From Pseudoalteromonas luteoviolacea (lineage in GTDB: Bacteria > Pseudomonadota > Gammaproteobacteria > Enterobacterales > Alteromonadaceae), in assembly GCF_001696455.1 (NCBI RefSeq), contig NZ_MAUJ01000003.1, forward strand, positions 448,735 to 512,734: a stretch of 64,000 bases of DNA, in the 5' to 3' direction. The translations under genes and the position numbers were made by a program. Below are positions 28,431 to 36,642 of the stretch, piece by piece (within the stretch, counting starts at the first letter, position 1; each line of letters opens with the position of its first letter). The notes under the pieces are model-generated. The model made no database searches, was not told where the DNA came from, and saw only the letters and a list, made by a program, of their open reading frames with translations.

Positions 28431-28458
28431 TTTGATTGATTTGATTTATTCAATCAAA
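28431..28458. promoter_or_regulatory. 9-bp inverted repeat upstream of the peroxiredoxin-glutaredoxin gene
   Basis: TTTGATTGA (28431-28439) and TCAATCAAA (28450-28458) are exact reverse complements with a 10-base AT-rich spacer, 60 bases before the ATG. This is where a redox-responsive activator could bind, since homologous genes in other gammaproteobacteria are under OxyR. The sequence is not a clear OxyR consensus. Confidence 0.45.
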
Positions 28459-28517
28459 TATACAAAACGATCACACAACGACATAATAGCTCCATCAACT
28501 TTCGAGGAGAATAGAAA

Positions 28518-29252
28518 ATGCTAAACAATATTGAAGGTAAAACTGTACCATCTGTCACTTTCCCAATTCGCGTTGGTGAAGAATTTCAACACATTACTTC
28601 AGATGAGCTATTTAAAGGTAAGACTGTAGTCGTTTTTTCGCTACCCGGTGCTTTTACGCCAACTTGTTCATCGACGCATTTACCTAGATATAACGAGCTA
28701 GCACACGTATTTAAACAAAATGGTGTAGACGACATTGTTTGTCTATCGGTCAATGACACCTTTGTAATGAATGCATGGGCCCAAGACCAAGAATCAGAAA
28801 ATGTCACACTCATTCCAGATGGTAATGGCGAGTTTACTGAGGGTATGGGCATGCTAGTAGACAAAAGTGACCTTGGATTTGGCAAGCGCAGCTGGCGCTA
28901 TTCAATGCTGGTTAAAGATGGCGTAATTGAAAAAATGTTTATTGAGCCAGATTTACCGGGCGACCCATTTGAAGTATCGGATGCAGACACGATGCTTGCT
29001 TACATCAACCCGGAACAGAAAAAACCTGAGCCAGTATCTATTATCACAAAACCTGGCTGTCCTTTCTGTGCTAAAGCGAAAGCATTACTCAGTGAACAGG
29101 GTCTAGTATATGAAGAGCTCGTTTTGGGTCAGCAAGCTAGCTTAACAAGCTTAAAAGCATTATCGGGTCGCGAGACAGTGCCACAGGTATTTATCGGCGG
29201 AAAACATATTGGTGGCTCTGATGATTTAACAGCTTACTTTGGCAACAACTAA
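28518..29252 (+). CDS. hybrid peroxiredoxin-glutaredoxin (PGdx)
   Basis: Residues about 1-160 are a type-5 peroxiredoxin with the peroxidatic Cys in [13 protein letters not shown]. Residues about 170-244 are a glutaredoxin with the CPFC active site and the GSH-binding [17 protein letters not shown]. The hybrid reduces peroxides using glutathione through its own glutaredoxin domain, as in Haemophilus and Neisseria. It is followed 65 bases later by a dihydrolipoamide-dehydrogenase-like flavoprotein that may be co-expressed, although a hairpin lies between. GAGGAGAAT precedes the ATG. Confidence 0.9.
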   Translation: MLNNIEGKTVPSVTFPIRVGEEFQHITSDELFKGKTVVVFSLPGAFTPTCSSTHLPRYNELAHVFKQNGVDDIVCLSVNDTFVMNAWAQDQESENVTLIPDGNGEFTEGMGMLVDKSDLGFGKRSWRYSMLVKDGVIEKMFIEPDLPGDPFEVSDADTMLAYINPEQKKPEPVSIITKPGCPFCAKAKALLSEQGLVYEELVLGQQASLTSLKALSGRETVPQVFIGGKHIGGSDDLTAYFGNN

Positions 29253-29265
29253 TCACAGTACTGTA

Positions 29266-29285
29266 AAGGGGTTTGACAGCCCCTA
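29266..29285 (+). terminator. weak hairpin between peroxiredoxin and flavoprotein genes
   Basis: AGGGG and CCCCT pair around TTTGACAG (29267-29284). The downstream sequence is A-rich, so this is at most a partial terminator and may set the expression ratio of the two genes. Confidence 0.35.
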
Positions 29286-29317
29286 AATAACCCTTTTCAT
29301 ATTTAAGTGAGGTAATA

Positions 29318-30766
29318 ATGAAACAGCTTGAAACAGATGTCGTTGTAATTGGTGCTGGAACAGCTGGCTTAAGCGCATATCGCAATGCCAAACAATACAC
29401 TCCCAACGTTTTAATGATTGAATCAGGGAAATACGGCACAACCTGTGCACGTGTCGGATGTATGCCAAGTAAACTGTTAATAGCTGCTGCTGAAGCTGCA
29501 CACAGTGTCGAACACGCACCGCAATTTGGTGTGTTGACCGAAAAGCCACAAATAGATGGCAAAGCTGTGATGGCTCGCGTTCGCAGTGAGCGAGATCGCT
29601 TTGTCGGTTTTGTAGTTGAAGCTGTGGAAGAATTACCTCAAGAAGACCGCATTATCGGCCATGCAAAATTTTTAGATGATAATCGCTTACAGATAGACGA
29701 TCACACCGTAATTACGGCGGAACGATTCGTAGTTGCCACAGGTTCAAGGCCAAACATTCCTCCGCCATTTTTAGCTTTTGGTGACAAACTCATCATTAAC
29801 GACGATGTGTTTGATTGGCAAGACCTACCTGAATCAGTCGCAGTATTTGGCCCAGGCGTGATAGGGCTAGAGCTCGGTCAAGCACTCCATCGGTTAGGCG
29901 TGAATGTGAAGTTGTTTGGTGTGGGTGGCAATATTGGCCCTTTGACGGACCCAGTGATCAGAGATTATGCAAATACTGTCTTTGCTGAAGAATTTTATGT
30001 CGATACCGATGCCAAAGTATCGGATATGAAAGTCGTCGATGGTAAAGCACAACTTACTTACATTGATAAACAAGGCAATACACAAACTGAGCAGTTTGAC
30101 TATGTGCTAGCCGCAACCGGCAGGGTACCAAATGTGGATACTCTTGGCTTAGAAAATACCTCTGTTGAATTGCAAGATCACGGCGTACCAATTGCGGACC
30201 CTCATACAATGCAGTGTGGCGAAAGTCATATATTTATCGCAGGCGATGCCAGCGACCAAATACCTTTACTGCATGAAGCCGCTGATCAAGGCACCATTGC
30301 TGGCGCCAATGCTGGTCGCTTTCCAGATATTAGAAATGGGCTGCGCCGCACACCAATTGCGGCAGTATTTAGCGACCCGCAAATCGGAATGGTCGGAGAC
30401 AATTACGCACAACTAACCGCGAATTATGGCGAGTGTGGGTGCTATGAAATTGGTGAAGTGAGCTTTGAAAATCAGGGCCGAAGCCGCGTCATGTTAAAAA
30501 ATAAAGGACACATGCGCGTTTATGCAGAGCAGGGGACCGGTCTATTTTTAGGCGCTGAGTTTATTGGTCCAGCAGCTGAACATATTGCACACCTCTTAGC
30601 ATGGGCGGTACAAAACAAAATGACTGTCCCGCAAATGCTCGATATGCCTTTTTATCACCCGGTAATAGAAGAAGGTGTGAGAACTGCACTCAGGAATGTG
30701 AATGCCAAGCTCAAATTTGGGCCTGATATTATTCAGCACTGTTTAGAATGTGGTCCCGGCGCTTAG
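29318..30766 (+). CDS. dihydrolipoamide dehydrogenase-like pyridine nucleotide-disulfide oxidoreductase
   Basis: The 482-residue flavoprotein contains the FAD-binding VIGAGTAGLSAY, the redox disulfide in GTTCARVGCMPSK (C-x4-C), an NAD(P)-binding GPGVIGLELG and the C-terminal active-site HPVIEE (family HPTxxE). It is of the dihydrolipoamide dehydrogenase/glutathione reductase family but stands apart from the 2-oxoacid dehydrogenase genes. The last residues, CLECGPGA, carry an extra Cys pair that could act as a shuttle or metal site. Context with the peroxiredoxin-glutaredoxin suggests a role in peroxide defence. GAGGTAATA precedes the ATG. Confidence 0.85.
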   Translation: MKQLETDVVVIGAGTAGLSAYRNAKQYTPNVLMIESGKYGTTCARVGCMPSKLLIAAAEAAHSVEHAPQFGVLTEKPQIDGKAVMARVRSERDRFVGFVVEAVEELPQEDRIIGHAKFLDDNRLQIDDHTVITAERFVVATGSRPNIPPPFLAFGDKLIINDDVFDWQDLPESVAVFGPGVIGLELGQALHRLGVNVKLFGVGGNIGPLTDPVIRDYANTVFAEEFYVDTDAKVSDMKVVDGKAQLTYIDKQGNTQTEQFDYVLAATGRVPNVDTLGLENTSVELQDHGVPIADPHTMQCGESHIFIAGDASDQIPLLHEAADQGTIAGANAGRFPDIRNGLRRTPIAAVFSDPQIGMVGDNYAQLTANYGECGCYEIGEVSFENQGRSRVMLKNKGHMRVYAEQGTGLFLGAEFIGPAAEHIAHLLAWAVQNKMTVPQMLDMPFYHPVIEEGVRTALRNVNAKLKFGPDIIQHCLECGPGA

Positions 30767-30786
30767 TAGCTCGGATGCAACATACA

Positions 30787-30822
30787 AAAGTCGGAGAGGG
30801 TGACCGTACTCACTCCGACTTT
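30787..30822. terminator. bidirectional terminator overlapping the end of the solute-binding protein gene
   Basis: AAAGTCGGAG (30787-30796) pairs exactly with CTCCGACTTT (30813-30822). On the minus strand four T follow. The stem includes the last codons of the gene ending at 30810. Confidence 0.65.
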
Positions 30823-31562
30823 GAATAGAAATATTCTGGGTTAAAGATTTCAGGCTGGCGCTGCCTAATTGCTTTTAATGCTTCATTCATTTGATCAACC
30901 AAGCGCTTTCTCACACCTTGATTACAGGCAAATCCTAGATAAGAAGAGCGCAATGGTAAAACAATACGGTAGTGAGATGGGTCAATACCCGCGCGTTTAA
31001 ACTGATACCGTGCAATGACATCCCCATATGCAATTAAATCAATACGCTTTAGTTTCAGCATTTGTACTAACTCAAAGCCCGATGCCAAAAATACCAGACT
31101 TTCTTTACTCACTCCCGCTTGACGCAACAGTTGATGACCGATGTCATTTTTCACCACCCCTACTTTAAGCTCACCCAAGCTTTTTAAGTCGGGTAATTGA
31201 TACTTAGTTTCTTTATGCCCAATAATCGCTACGTGGTTATCCATGGCAGGCCCAACAAACTGAAATAATTTCGCTCTTTCTTCTGTATAAGTCATAGAGA
31301 ATATACAGGCATTGTGATTTGACAGGGTCATATGATAGGCCCTTGGCCAAGGCAATAACATGACCTCATTTTCATCAAAGTTCCAATTGAGGTCTCGGTA
31401 AATCGTTTTTAATGCATTTATAGCGATACCTTCCACATTACCATTCACATGATAATTGAACGGGGGATAGTCTTCGGTAAACCATATCAGTTTGGGATCT
31501 TTGGCCTGTGCCTGAATGCTGAAAAGCATTATTCCCAATAAAAGGGCGTTGATAATCTGCAT
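30810..31562 (-). CDS. periplasmic solute-binding protein (SBP_bac_3 family)
   Basis: The 250-residue protein has a signal peptide (MQIINALLLGIMLFSIQAQA). It has the family-3 pattern: YPPFNYHVNGNVEGIAINAL, the central ACIFSMTYTEERAKLFQFVG and LKVGVVKNDIGHQLLRQAG. No transport genes are nearby. Proteins of this orphan type are numerous in Alteromonadales and may sense amino acids or polyamines. It differs from the one at 11705 (low visible similarity). Confidence 0.8.
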   Translation of the reverse strand: MQIINALLLGIMLFSIQAQAKDPKLIWFTEDYPPFNYHVNGNVEGIAINALKTIYRDLNWNFDENEVMLLPWPRAYHMTLSNHNACIFSMTYTEERAKLFQFVGPAMDNHVAIIGHKETKYQLPDLKSLGELKVGVVKNDIGHQLLRQAGVSKESLVFLASGFELVQMLKLKRIDLIAYGDVIARYQFKRAGIDPSHYRIVLPLRSSYLGFACNQGVRKRLVDQMNEALKAIRQRQPEIFNPEYFYSKSE

Positions 31563-31702
31563 GCTTTTTCATCCTAATGTCACTTAAAGTGTAGATGTAA
31601 AAACAAAGTTTAAAAGGCGATGATAGTAACAATCTGACTATTTTGTTTGGCAGCTTATTATTGAAAAACAAAAATGGACATCTATTGGTCGTCATATAAC
31701 GT

Positions 31703-31724
31703 AAAAAGGCAGCTAATTGCTGCC
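31703..31724 (-). terminator. intrinsic terminator of the RHH/micropeptide operon
   Basis: GGCAGC and GCTGCC (31708-31713 and 31719-31724) form the stem. On the minus strand the stem is followed by TTTTT. It is 20 bases beyond the stop at 31744. Confidence 0.75.
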
Positions 31725-31743
31725 TCTTGCGTCATATTCGCGA

Positions 31744-31860
31744 CTATGCTTTCTTTATCGCTTTTTTAAGCTTTATAATTTTTGCTTCATGCTTAGCGAT
31801 TTTTTTAATACGCTGCTTCACTTCTTTTTTTAGCTTCTTAACTTCAACTTTCTTCGCCAT
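31744..31860 (-). CDS. lysine-rich 38-residue micropeptide
   Basis: An ATG at 31860, with a strong AAGGAGATCACA ribosome binding site, opens a 38-codon frame encoding a very basic peptide: 16 of 38 residues are Lys, with MAKKVEVKKLKKEVKQ at the start. The hydrophobic residues fall in a heptad-like pattern (V5, L10, V14, I18, I21, I28, L31, I35), so it should form one amphipathic helix or a coiled coil. It overlaps the end of the RHH gene by 17 bases and precedes a terminator, so it is the second gene of that operon. It could be a nucleic-acid-binding peptide or a partner of the RHH protein. Confidence 0.6.
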   Translation of the reverse strand: MAKKVEVKKLKKEVKQRIKKIAKHEAKIIKLKKAIKKA

Positions 31861-32035
31861 TGTGATCTCCTTTATGCTGCTTTTGTTTTGGTTTGTTTTT
31901 ATTAACAAACCTTTTAATAAACTTTCTTATCTCTCGCGAAGAGCTGGTATCCAACTCATTACACAGGGCTACGAACTCATCCCTTTGGGCTTTGTTAATA
32001 CGCACAATCAACTGCGCATCTTTATTTTTAGCCAT
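31844..32035 (-). CDS. small ribbon-helix-helix (RHH) family DNA-binding protein
   Basis: The 63-residue protein starts at an ATG at 32035 preceded by AAGGGGGCGGGT. It has the RHH form: a short strand (AQLIVRINKAQRDEFVALC), a helix, and SSSREIRKFIKRFV, then a Lys-rich tail ending NGEES. The strand residues contact the major groove in this family, which acts as dimers on short palindromes. Two such palindromes lie just upstream (32051-32070), so it probably represses its own operon. The longer open frame to 32110 lacks a binding site. No toxin or partition gene is next to it. Confidence 0.65.
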   Translation of the reverse strand: MAKNKDAQLIVRINKAQRDEFVALCNELDTSSSREIRKFIKRFVNKNKPKQKQHKGDHNGEES

Positions 32036-32045
32036 ACCCGCCCCC

Positions 32046-32075
32046 TTTTTGTATATACAAACGTATATACAAAAA
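32046..32075. promoter_or_regulatory. tandem GTATATAC operator upstream of the RHH gene
   Basis: GTATATAC occurs twice (32051-32058, 32063-32070) with AAAC between, a 12-bp period. The two boxes sit within an exact 13-bp inverted repeat (32046-32058 and 32063-32075). Tandem 8-bp palindromes about one turn apart are typical of RHH repressors such as MetJ and Arc, so this is a likely autoregulatory operator, 11 bases from the start codon. Confidence 0.65.
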
Positions 32076-32232
32076 CATATCTTGTCAACACGGAATTGTA
32101 TAAAATTCATACCTTGTTTATCTGCACATATACGTGTCTTAATTTGTCCTCACATTGGCAAAAACAGGTATCTACGCGTGCCCATGCAACGTTTATATTA
32201 TTTAGCAACGATATGTCTAATAGGAGATAAAC

Positions 32233-32772
32233 ATGACAAAGGCACTTATTATCATCGATACACAAGACTCTTTTTTTGAAACGGACTATTGGCAAGAAAG
32301 TGGTTTTGAAACATTTAAAAGTAACCTTTTAAGCCTTATTGATAGCTTTAAAGCGCGTAACCAGCCTATTGTGAAAATACTCCACAGTAGAGAGGATGCA
32401 AATAACAGCCCGTTCAATCCAAAAACAGGACTCGTAAAACCAATGGCTTTTTTACCACAGGAGTTCACTAAAATATTTTATAAGTCTGTGCACAATGCGT
32501 TCACCGACACAGGTCTGGCTACTTGGCTCAATCGCAATGGCATTGAAACGGTAGTAATAACAGGGATCCGCACAGAGCAATGTTGTGAAACAACCGCGCG
32601 GATAGCATTTGATTTAGGTTTTAAGGTGGAGTTTGTCACAGATGCTACACTCACTTTTGACATGCATTGCCCCGTGACGAACACGCATTATTTGGCAAAA
32701 GACATTCAAGCAAGAACTAATTTAGTGCTTGCCAAGCGGTTTGCTTCGATCCATGCTCATTCCGATTATTAA
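32233..32772 (+). CDS. isochorismatase-family cysteine hydrolase
   Basis: The 179-residue enzyme has the family fold: LIIIDTQDSFFE with the catalytic Asp, VKILHSRED, and the nucleophile Cys in GIRTEQCCETTARIAFDLGF. A Lys in FYKSVHNAF completes the triad. Such enzymes hydrolyse amides or nicotinamide-like substrates; which one is unknown. The next gene, 70 bases on in the same direction, is a GlxA-type regulator, a pairing common in bacteria where the regulator controls the hydrolase. GGAGATAAAC precedes the ATG. Confidence 0.85.
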   Translation: MTKALIIIDTQDSFFETDYWQESGFETFKSNLLSLIDSFKARNQPIVKILHSREDANNSPFNPKTGLVKPMAFLPQEFTKIFYKSVHNAFTDTGLATWLNRNGIETVVITGIRTEQCCETTARIAFDLGFKVEFVTDATLTFDMHCPVTNTHYLAKDIQARTNLVLAKRFASIHAHSDY

Positions 32773-32843
32773 AATGATTACTGCGCAGCAGCATAATCTA
32801 GTCGACTCGCCACCATATCATAGATGGAAAAGTCGATAGGCAA

Positions 32844-33866
32844 ATGCCAAAGTCAATCACGCCAATGCCTTTATACCGCGATTGGCGTGTGCAGCCAGAA
32901 AATATGAGAGTACGCGTGACAATTTATTTTGTTTTATTATCAGATACCCTACCACTTGATTTTGCAGGGCCCCTTCAAGTTCTAATAGAAGCTCGGCGTT
33001 TGGGGGTTTCATTTGAGATTAAGTATGTGAGTGCATCTGAACAGTTTTCTTTGGATGGTGGATTACAATTACATAACCTCGACCCACTCCCAAATCGCTT
33101 GCAGCCCGAGGACGTCATAGTGTTGCCCGGATGTAATCGCGCATTTGCCGCTTACTCAACCGAGTGCGCCCTCAAAACGATATGCTGGTTAAAACGCAAC
33201 GTCACCAACCAAACTGTATTAACCATATGTTCAGGCGCCTTACTCGCAGCAAAAGCAGGCTTACTGGGCAAGAAATCATATACAACACATTATCAGCTTA
33301 TCGAGAGAATGCGCACAGCATTTCCCGAGTGCCGGGTTTTGGAAAATCGTATTTTTGTAGAAGACGACAACTTAATTAGCAGCGCAGGTATCAGCTCGGG
33401 CATAGATATGGCACTGTATTACGTGACAACGCGATTTGGAGAACACATTGGAGCACAAGTCGCACAAGAAATGCTGGTATATTTTCGCCGCACCGGACAA
33501 GATCCTCAGCTGAGTAGCTGGTTACAATTTCGCAATCATATGCACCGAGGTATCCACAAAATTCAAGATGAAATTTGCAATAATGTCGAGAAAAACTACT
33601 CACTTGATCAGCTTGCAAACATAGCATGCCTGTCTCAACGCCAGCTTAGTCGATTATTTACGTTGCACCTAGGGATCACGCCTCGAGAATACTTACAGCA
33701 TATAAAAGTGGGTCATGCTAAGCAATTATTACAATGCAGCAATCACAGTGTTGAACGCATTGCGCAAAGTTGTGGCTACTCAAGTAGTCGACAATTTAGG
33801 CGAGTATTTGCCAAAGAGGTTCAAATAAGCCCACAGCAGTACAGGCAACAGCATAGCCCGTATTGA
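32844..33866 (+). CDS. GlxA-type AraC family transcriptional regulator (DJ-1/PfpI sensor)
   Basis: Residues about 20-200 are a DJ-1/PfpI-like domain (LPLDFAGPLQVLIEAR, VLTICSGALLAAKAGLLGKK with the nucleophilic Cys). Residues about 235-340 are an AraC helix-turn-helix pair (YSLDQLANIACLSQRQLSRLF and VERIAQSCGYSSSRQFRRVF). The start is uncertain; 32844 is given, and 32904 would drop 20 non-conserved residues. It probably regulates the preceding isochorismatase-like gene. Confidence 0.85.
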   Translation: MPKSITPMPLYRDWRVQPENMRVRVTIYFVLLSDTLPLDFAGPLQVLIEARRLGVSFEIKYVSASEQFSLDGGLQLHNLDPLPNRLQPEDVIVLPGCNRAFAAYSTECALKTICWLKRNVTNQTVLTICSGALLAAKAGLLGKKSYTTHYQLIERMRTAFPECRVLENRIFVEDDNLISSAGISSGIDMALYYVTTRFGEHIGAQVAQEMLVYFRRTGQDPQLSSWLQFRNHMHRGIHKIQDEICNNVEKNYSLDQLANIACLSQRQLSRLFTLHLGITPREYLQHIKVGHAKQLLQCSNHSVERIAQSCGYSSSRQFRRVFAKEVQISPQQYRQQHSPY

Positions 33867-33868
33867 AA

Positions 33869-33898
33869 ATATATTGGTGTTATCACAAATCAATATAT
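33869..33898 (+). terminator. AT-rich hairpin after the GlxA-type regulator
   Basis: ATATATTG (33869-33876) and CAATATAT (33891-33898) are exact reverse complements around a 14-base loop, just behind the stop codon. It is AT-only apart from one pair, so termination is possible but weak. Confidence 0.35.
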
Positions 33899-33992
33899 GA
33901 ATATTCTTTTGCGTTAAAGTAAACTTCTCTTGGTGTTTTAAATTTTGATGAAAATAGCTAGACTCAAATAAACGATGAAATGAGGAGAGTTT

Positions 33993-34310
33993 ATGAGTGA
34001 TTTACAGGTTTGTATCCAGTTGCGCCTCGAACCTGGATGCATGGGGCCGCAAGGTAAAGACCACATAGAAGCATTTTGCCAAAAAGAAAATACGTCGCCT
34101 TGGCAAAATGATTTTGCCATCGTCAGCGTTGTTCCTAGATATGACAAAACACTACCCGAATGGGAATACCGACTTAAAAATAAACTATTAAAAGTCGATC
34201 AAGCTATTCGCGTCATTGAAATGCACAATACGTCAAAAGCGGATTTAGAGGAAGAGATAGAGACACATATAGCACATGAGATTGATCGCTATATGGAAGG
34301 AAAGTTGTAA
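33993..34310 (+). CDS. small acidic protein of unknown function
   Basis: The 105-residue product begins MSDLQVCIQLRLEPGCMGPQGKDHIE and has a charged C-terminus with ADLEEEIETHIAHEIDRYMEG. I do not recognise it. GAGGAGAGTTT precedes the ATG, so translation is likely. There are no signal or membrane segments. The Cys and Met at the N-terminus and the acidic helix at the end are notable, but no motif names a function. Confidence 0.6.
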   Translation: MSDLQVCIQLRLEPGCMGPQGKDHIEAFCQKENTSPWQNDFAIVSVVPRYDKTLPEWEYRLKNKLLKVDQAIRVIEMHNTSKADLEEEIETHIAHEIDRYMEGKL

Positions 34311-34429
34311 ACAAAATGGGCATCTGTACAGTAAACAGAGAGCCACAAGTTTAGGACCTGTATTTGTTACGTTATAAGAGCAAGGCGCTTCAAGGTATGA
34401 ACACGCCTTCGAGCAATCACTAGTAAAGA

Positions 34430-34993
34430 TTAAGGGTGTAAACCCCCTGTACATCCAAGCGATTGTTCTTGATTCTGCATAAATATTGTCACCTCAGCGA
34501 CAACTAAGCCAAACTTTTTGATGTATGAGCGATTCATTAGCGTGCATTGGTCAAAAGCCCACATCCAATCGTCGAATGCCACTCGATATGTAGTATCATC
34601 TACAGGTAAGTCCATTTCGTACTGCCATCGCAATGCATTACCAAATACATCACCAACCGCTTGAGTAGCGATGTCATTAGCATTGCCTATGAAGCCTCGC
34701 TCTTGCCGTGAGATACGCCATATTCGATGCTTAACACCTTCTCCATAACCGTATGTAAACGTTTCATCTAGTTCGAGCACGTTGTCCTGTCCGATTACAC
34801 CTTTAATGTCGACTTTAAACCTTTGAACCAACTGCCCACTGCGATTTTGTACAATGCCCCACGCATATACCTGTCCTTCAAAAAACCCAAACACATCTAT
34901 ATTCGGTGACATCGATTGGTATTCATTACTCTTTATCGATGACTTGCATGCCGTGATTAGCAAAAGACATGTAGCGATTACAAACAACTTCAT
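34430..34993 (-). CDS. DUF3833 family lipoprotein
   Basis: The 187-residue product starts with a lipoprotein signal (MKLFVIATCLLLITAC, Cys at 16). It has the conserved DUF3833 segments FFEGQVYAWGIVQNRSGQLVQRF, TFTYGYGEG, GNALRWQYEMDLPVDDTTY and FDDWMWAFD. Function unknown. Its ATG overlaps the TGA of the chalcone isomerase-like gene (ATGA), so they are coupled. In many marine gammaproteobacteria the two families sit with cyclopropane fatty-acid synthase and a ChrR-regulated set, but those genes are absent here. Confidence 0.8.
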   Translation of the reverse strand: MKLFVIATCLLLITACKSSIKSNEYQSMSPNIDVFGFFEGQVYAWGIVQNRSGQLVQRFKVDIKGVIGQDNVLELDETFTYGYGEGVKHRIWRISRQERGFIGNANDIATQAVGDVFGNALRWQYEMDLPVDDTTYRVAFDDWMWAFDQCTLMNRSYIKKFGLVVAEVTIFMQNQEQSLGCTGGLHP

Positions 34994-35517
34994 GATTTTT
35001 CTCCCAATAACGTGCGTCTCATCTTAGGTTCTGAGGTCTTGCTGCCAAGCCATATATCAAAGAACCACTTTGTGAATAGCGGGTCTTCAATTTCACCTAA
35101 CAACCCTTCAGCATTGTAAAATTGTGTCGTACCACTTGCAGTCCGCACGCCATACAGCGAATAATTACTTTTTACGTTGGGGAAGATACGCTTCATTCTT
35201 TCGAGCCATACCTGACCGATTTCTTCATTCTGAAAACCTTGTTTCTCCATTTCTTCTAAAGAGCGCTGTGCAATATCATTTCCACTCAGATCTCTTAGGT
35301 ACGTGAGCTGCAATATGAAAGGTGCTAACGGCTCATATTTTCCACTCGATGTATACAAACTGATGTCGTACACATCCCAGAAAAGGTAAGTCATTCGAGC
35401 TGTTTGCCCGACTTGTGTCATGCCATTCTTAATGTTTTTGACGTCAAAGCTTGTACTGTTTACAAAACAACTAAAAAGCATCAGTAGCGTGAACACACCC
35501 AGTTTAACTTGTATCAT
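34990..35517 (-). CDS. chalcone isomerase-like exported protein
   Basis: The 175-residue protein has a signal peptide (MIQVKLGVFTLLMLFSCFVNS) and the chalcone-isomerase-like fold seen in bacterial proteins: SFDVKNIKNGMTQVG, FWDVYDISLYTSSG, LTYLRDLSGNDIAQRSLEEM, and YFYS-less C-terminus DPLFTKWFFDIWLG. It is probably periplasmic. The plant enzyme's catalytic residues are not conserved, so a lipid or fatty-acid-binding role is likely. It is translated with DUF3833. The ATG at 35517 begins the signal peptide; the frame extends 14 codons further. Confidence 0.8.
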   Translation of the reverse strand: MIQVKLGVFTLLMLFSCFVNSTSFDVKNIKNGMTQVGQTARMTYLFWDVYDISLYTSSGKYEPLAPFILQLTYLRDLSGNDIAQRSLEEMEKQGFQNEEIGQVWLERMKRIFPNVKSNYSLYGVRTASGTTQFYNAEGLLGEIEDPLFTKWFFDIWLGSKTSEPKMRRTLLGEKS

Positions 35518-35632
35518 TTTAAGTCCATGTATATCGCTTTTACGCTTATACGAGCACAAGAATGATTCCGTTCACTTTATTCACATCGATGCATGTTGTG
35601 TGGTTTTCTAGAACTTAGTGCTACTTTATATC

Positions 35633-36538
35633 CTAATTTAAGTTGTGAAACTGTCGAAACTGCTCAATGAACCACTGTAACTTAGGGTCATGATGTCGAG
35701 TACGGTACCAGTACAACTTCACGTGGTAATTGGGTACCTTTAAAGGGGGAGAGTGGATTGCTAAGTTCAATCTCGGTGCAATTTGCTTAGCATATTTCGC
35801 AGGCATCGTGAGCAACCAATCAGTGTCTTGGACACAGACTGGTGCGCTCAACATATGAGGTGTTGATAATATCACCCGCCTCACTTTTTTTTGCTGTGCC
35901 AAGGTTCGATCAACAATGCCACGAGATTCATTCCAAGGTGCAATGAGTACGTGGTCACGCCTTAAAAACTCTTTCATCGTCAAGTTTAAAGGGGGTTTAG
36001 TATGCTGGCAGCAAAGCGTAACATATTCCCCTTCAAACCAATCGAGCTGAGCTAAGCTCTCTGATTTTTCTTGTTTATGCTCAAACCCACAAACAATGTC
36101 TAGCTTCAGTTCTTTAAGAGCCAAGGTTGGAATGCGCTGCTCCAGCTGTATAACTTGTACTGAAATATTAGAAAATTGCTTCAATAAATCACTTAAAAAA
36201 GGTTTTAAGCACCACGCCGTATAATCTGTCGCGGCGATTGTAAAGCGATGATTATCAGCAGGATCAAAATCCTTCGATTCTTTTAACCCTTGAGTAATGA
36301 CGTTTAATGCGGGAAGCACTTCATCAGCAAGCCGGTGCGCATAATTGGTCGCCAACATTTGGTTATTAACTCTGACAAATAGCTCATCATTCAGGCGCTC
36401 TCTTAAGCGAGTTAATGCATGACTACATGCAGACTGGCTCATATGTAATATTTGGGCAGATTGCGTTACGGAGCCTGTCTCGTAAAGCACAGCAAATAAC
36501 TTCAGTAGGTTTAAATCGATATTGGGTATGTTACTCAT
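35633..36538 (-). CDS. LysR family transcriptional regulator
   Basis: The 301-residue regulator has the LysR N-terminal domain (LLKLFAVLYETGSVTQSAQI, SQSACSHALTRLRERL) and effector domain. The RxHxALTRLR pattern places it with the NodD/LeuO-like subgroup. It is transcribed away from the GNAT gene at 36643 and may regulate it; a TATGCA-based inverted repeat lies between. Confidence 0.85.
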   Translation of the reverse strand: MSNIPNIDLNLLKLFAVLYETGSVTQSAQILHMSQSACSHALTRLRERLNDELFVRVNNQMLATNYAHRLADEVLPALNVITQGLKESKDFDPADNHRFTIAATDYTAWCLKPFLSDLLKQFSNISVQVIQLEQRIPTLALKELKLDIVCGFEHKQEKSESLAQLDWFEGEYVTLCCQHTKPPLNLTMKEFLRRDHVLIAPWNESRGIVDRTLAQQKKVRRVILSTPHMLSAPVCVQDTDWLLTMPAKYAKQIAPRLNLAIHSPPLKVPNYHVKLYWYRTRHHDPKLQWFIEQFRQFHNLN

Positions 36539-36544
36539 GTATTG

Positions 36545-36565
36545 TATGCATATAGTATGTGCATA
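36545..36565. promoter_or_regulatory. inverted repeat in LysR/GNAT divergent promoter
   Basis: TATGCA (36545-36550) and TGCATA (36560-36565) form an exact 6-bp inverted repeat with 9 bases between, the T-N11-A layout of LysR sites. It lies directly upstream of the regulator start. Confidence 0.45.
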
Positions 36566-36642
36566 ACATGCACTTTATTCATGAACAACTACACATTACA
36601 CTGATGTCTAACGAAGTCAATTTTTACAGAGAACGATCAAAT

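Noticed and set aside
28230..28439. 69-codon frame overlapping the histidine kinase stop, a possible truncated response regulator
   Set aside because: The translation has no receiver motifs and starts with TTG; it looks like chance.
31727..32230. Long plus-strand frame over the RHH operon
   Set aside because: It is antisense to two genes with strong ribosome binding sites and consists of low-complexity hydrophobic sequence.
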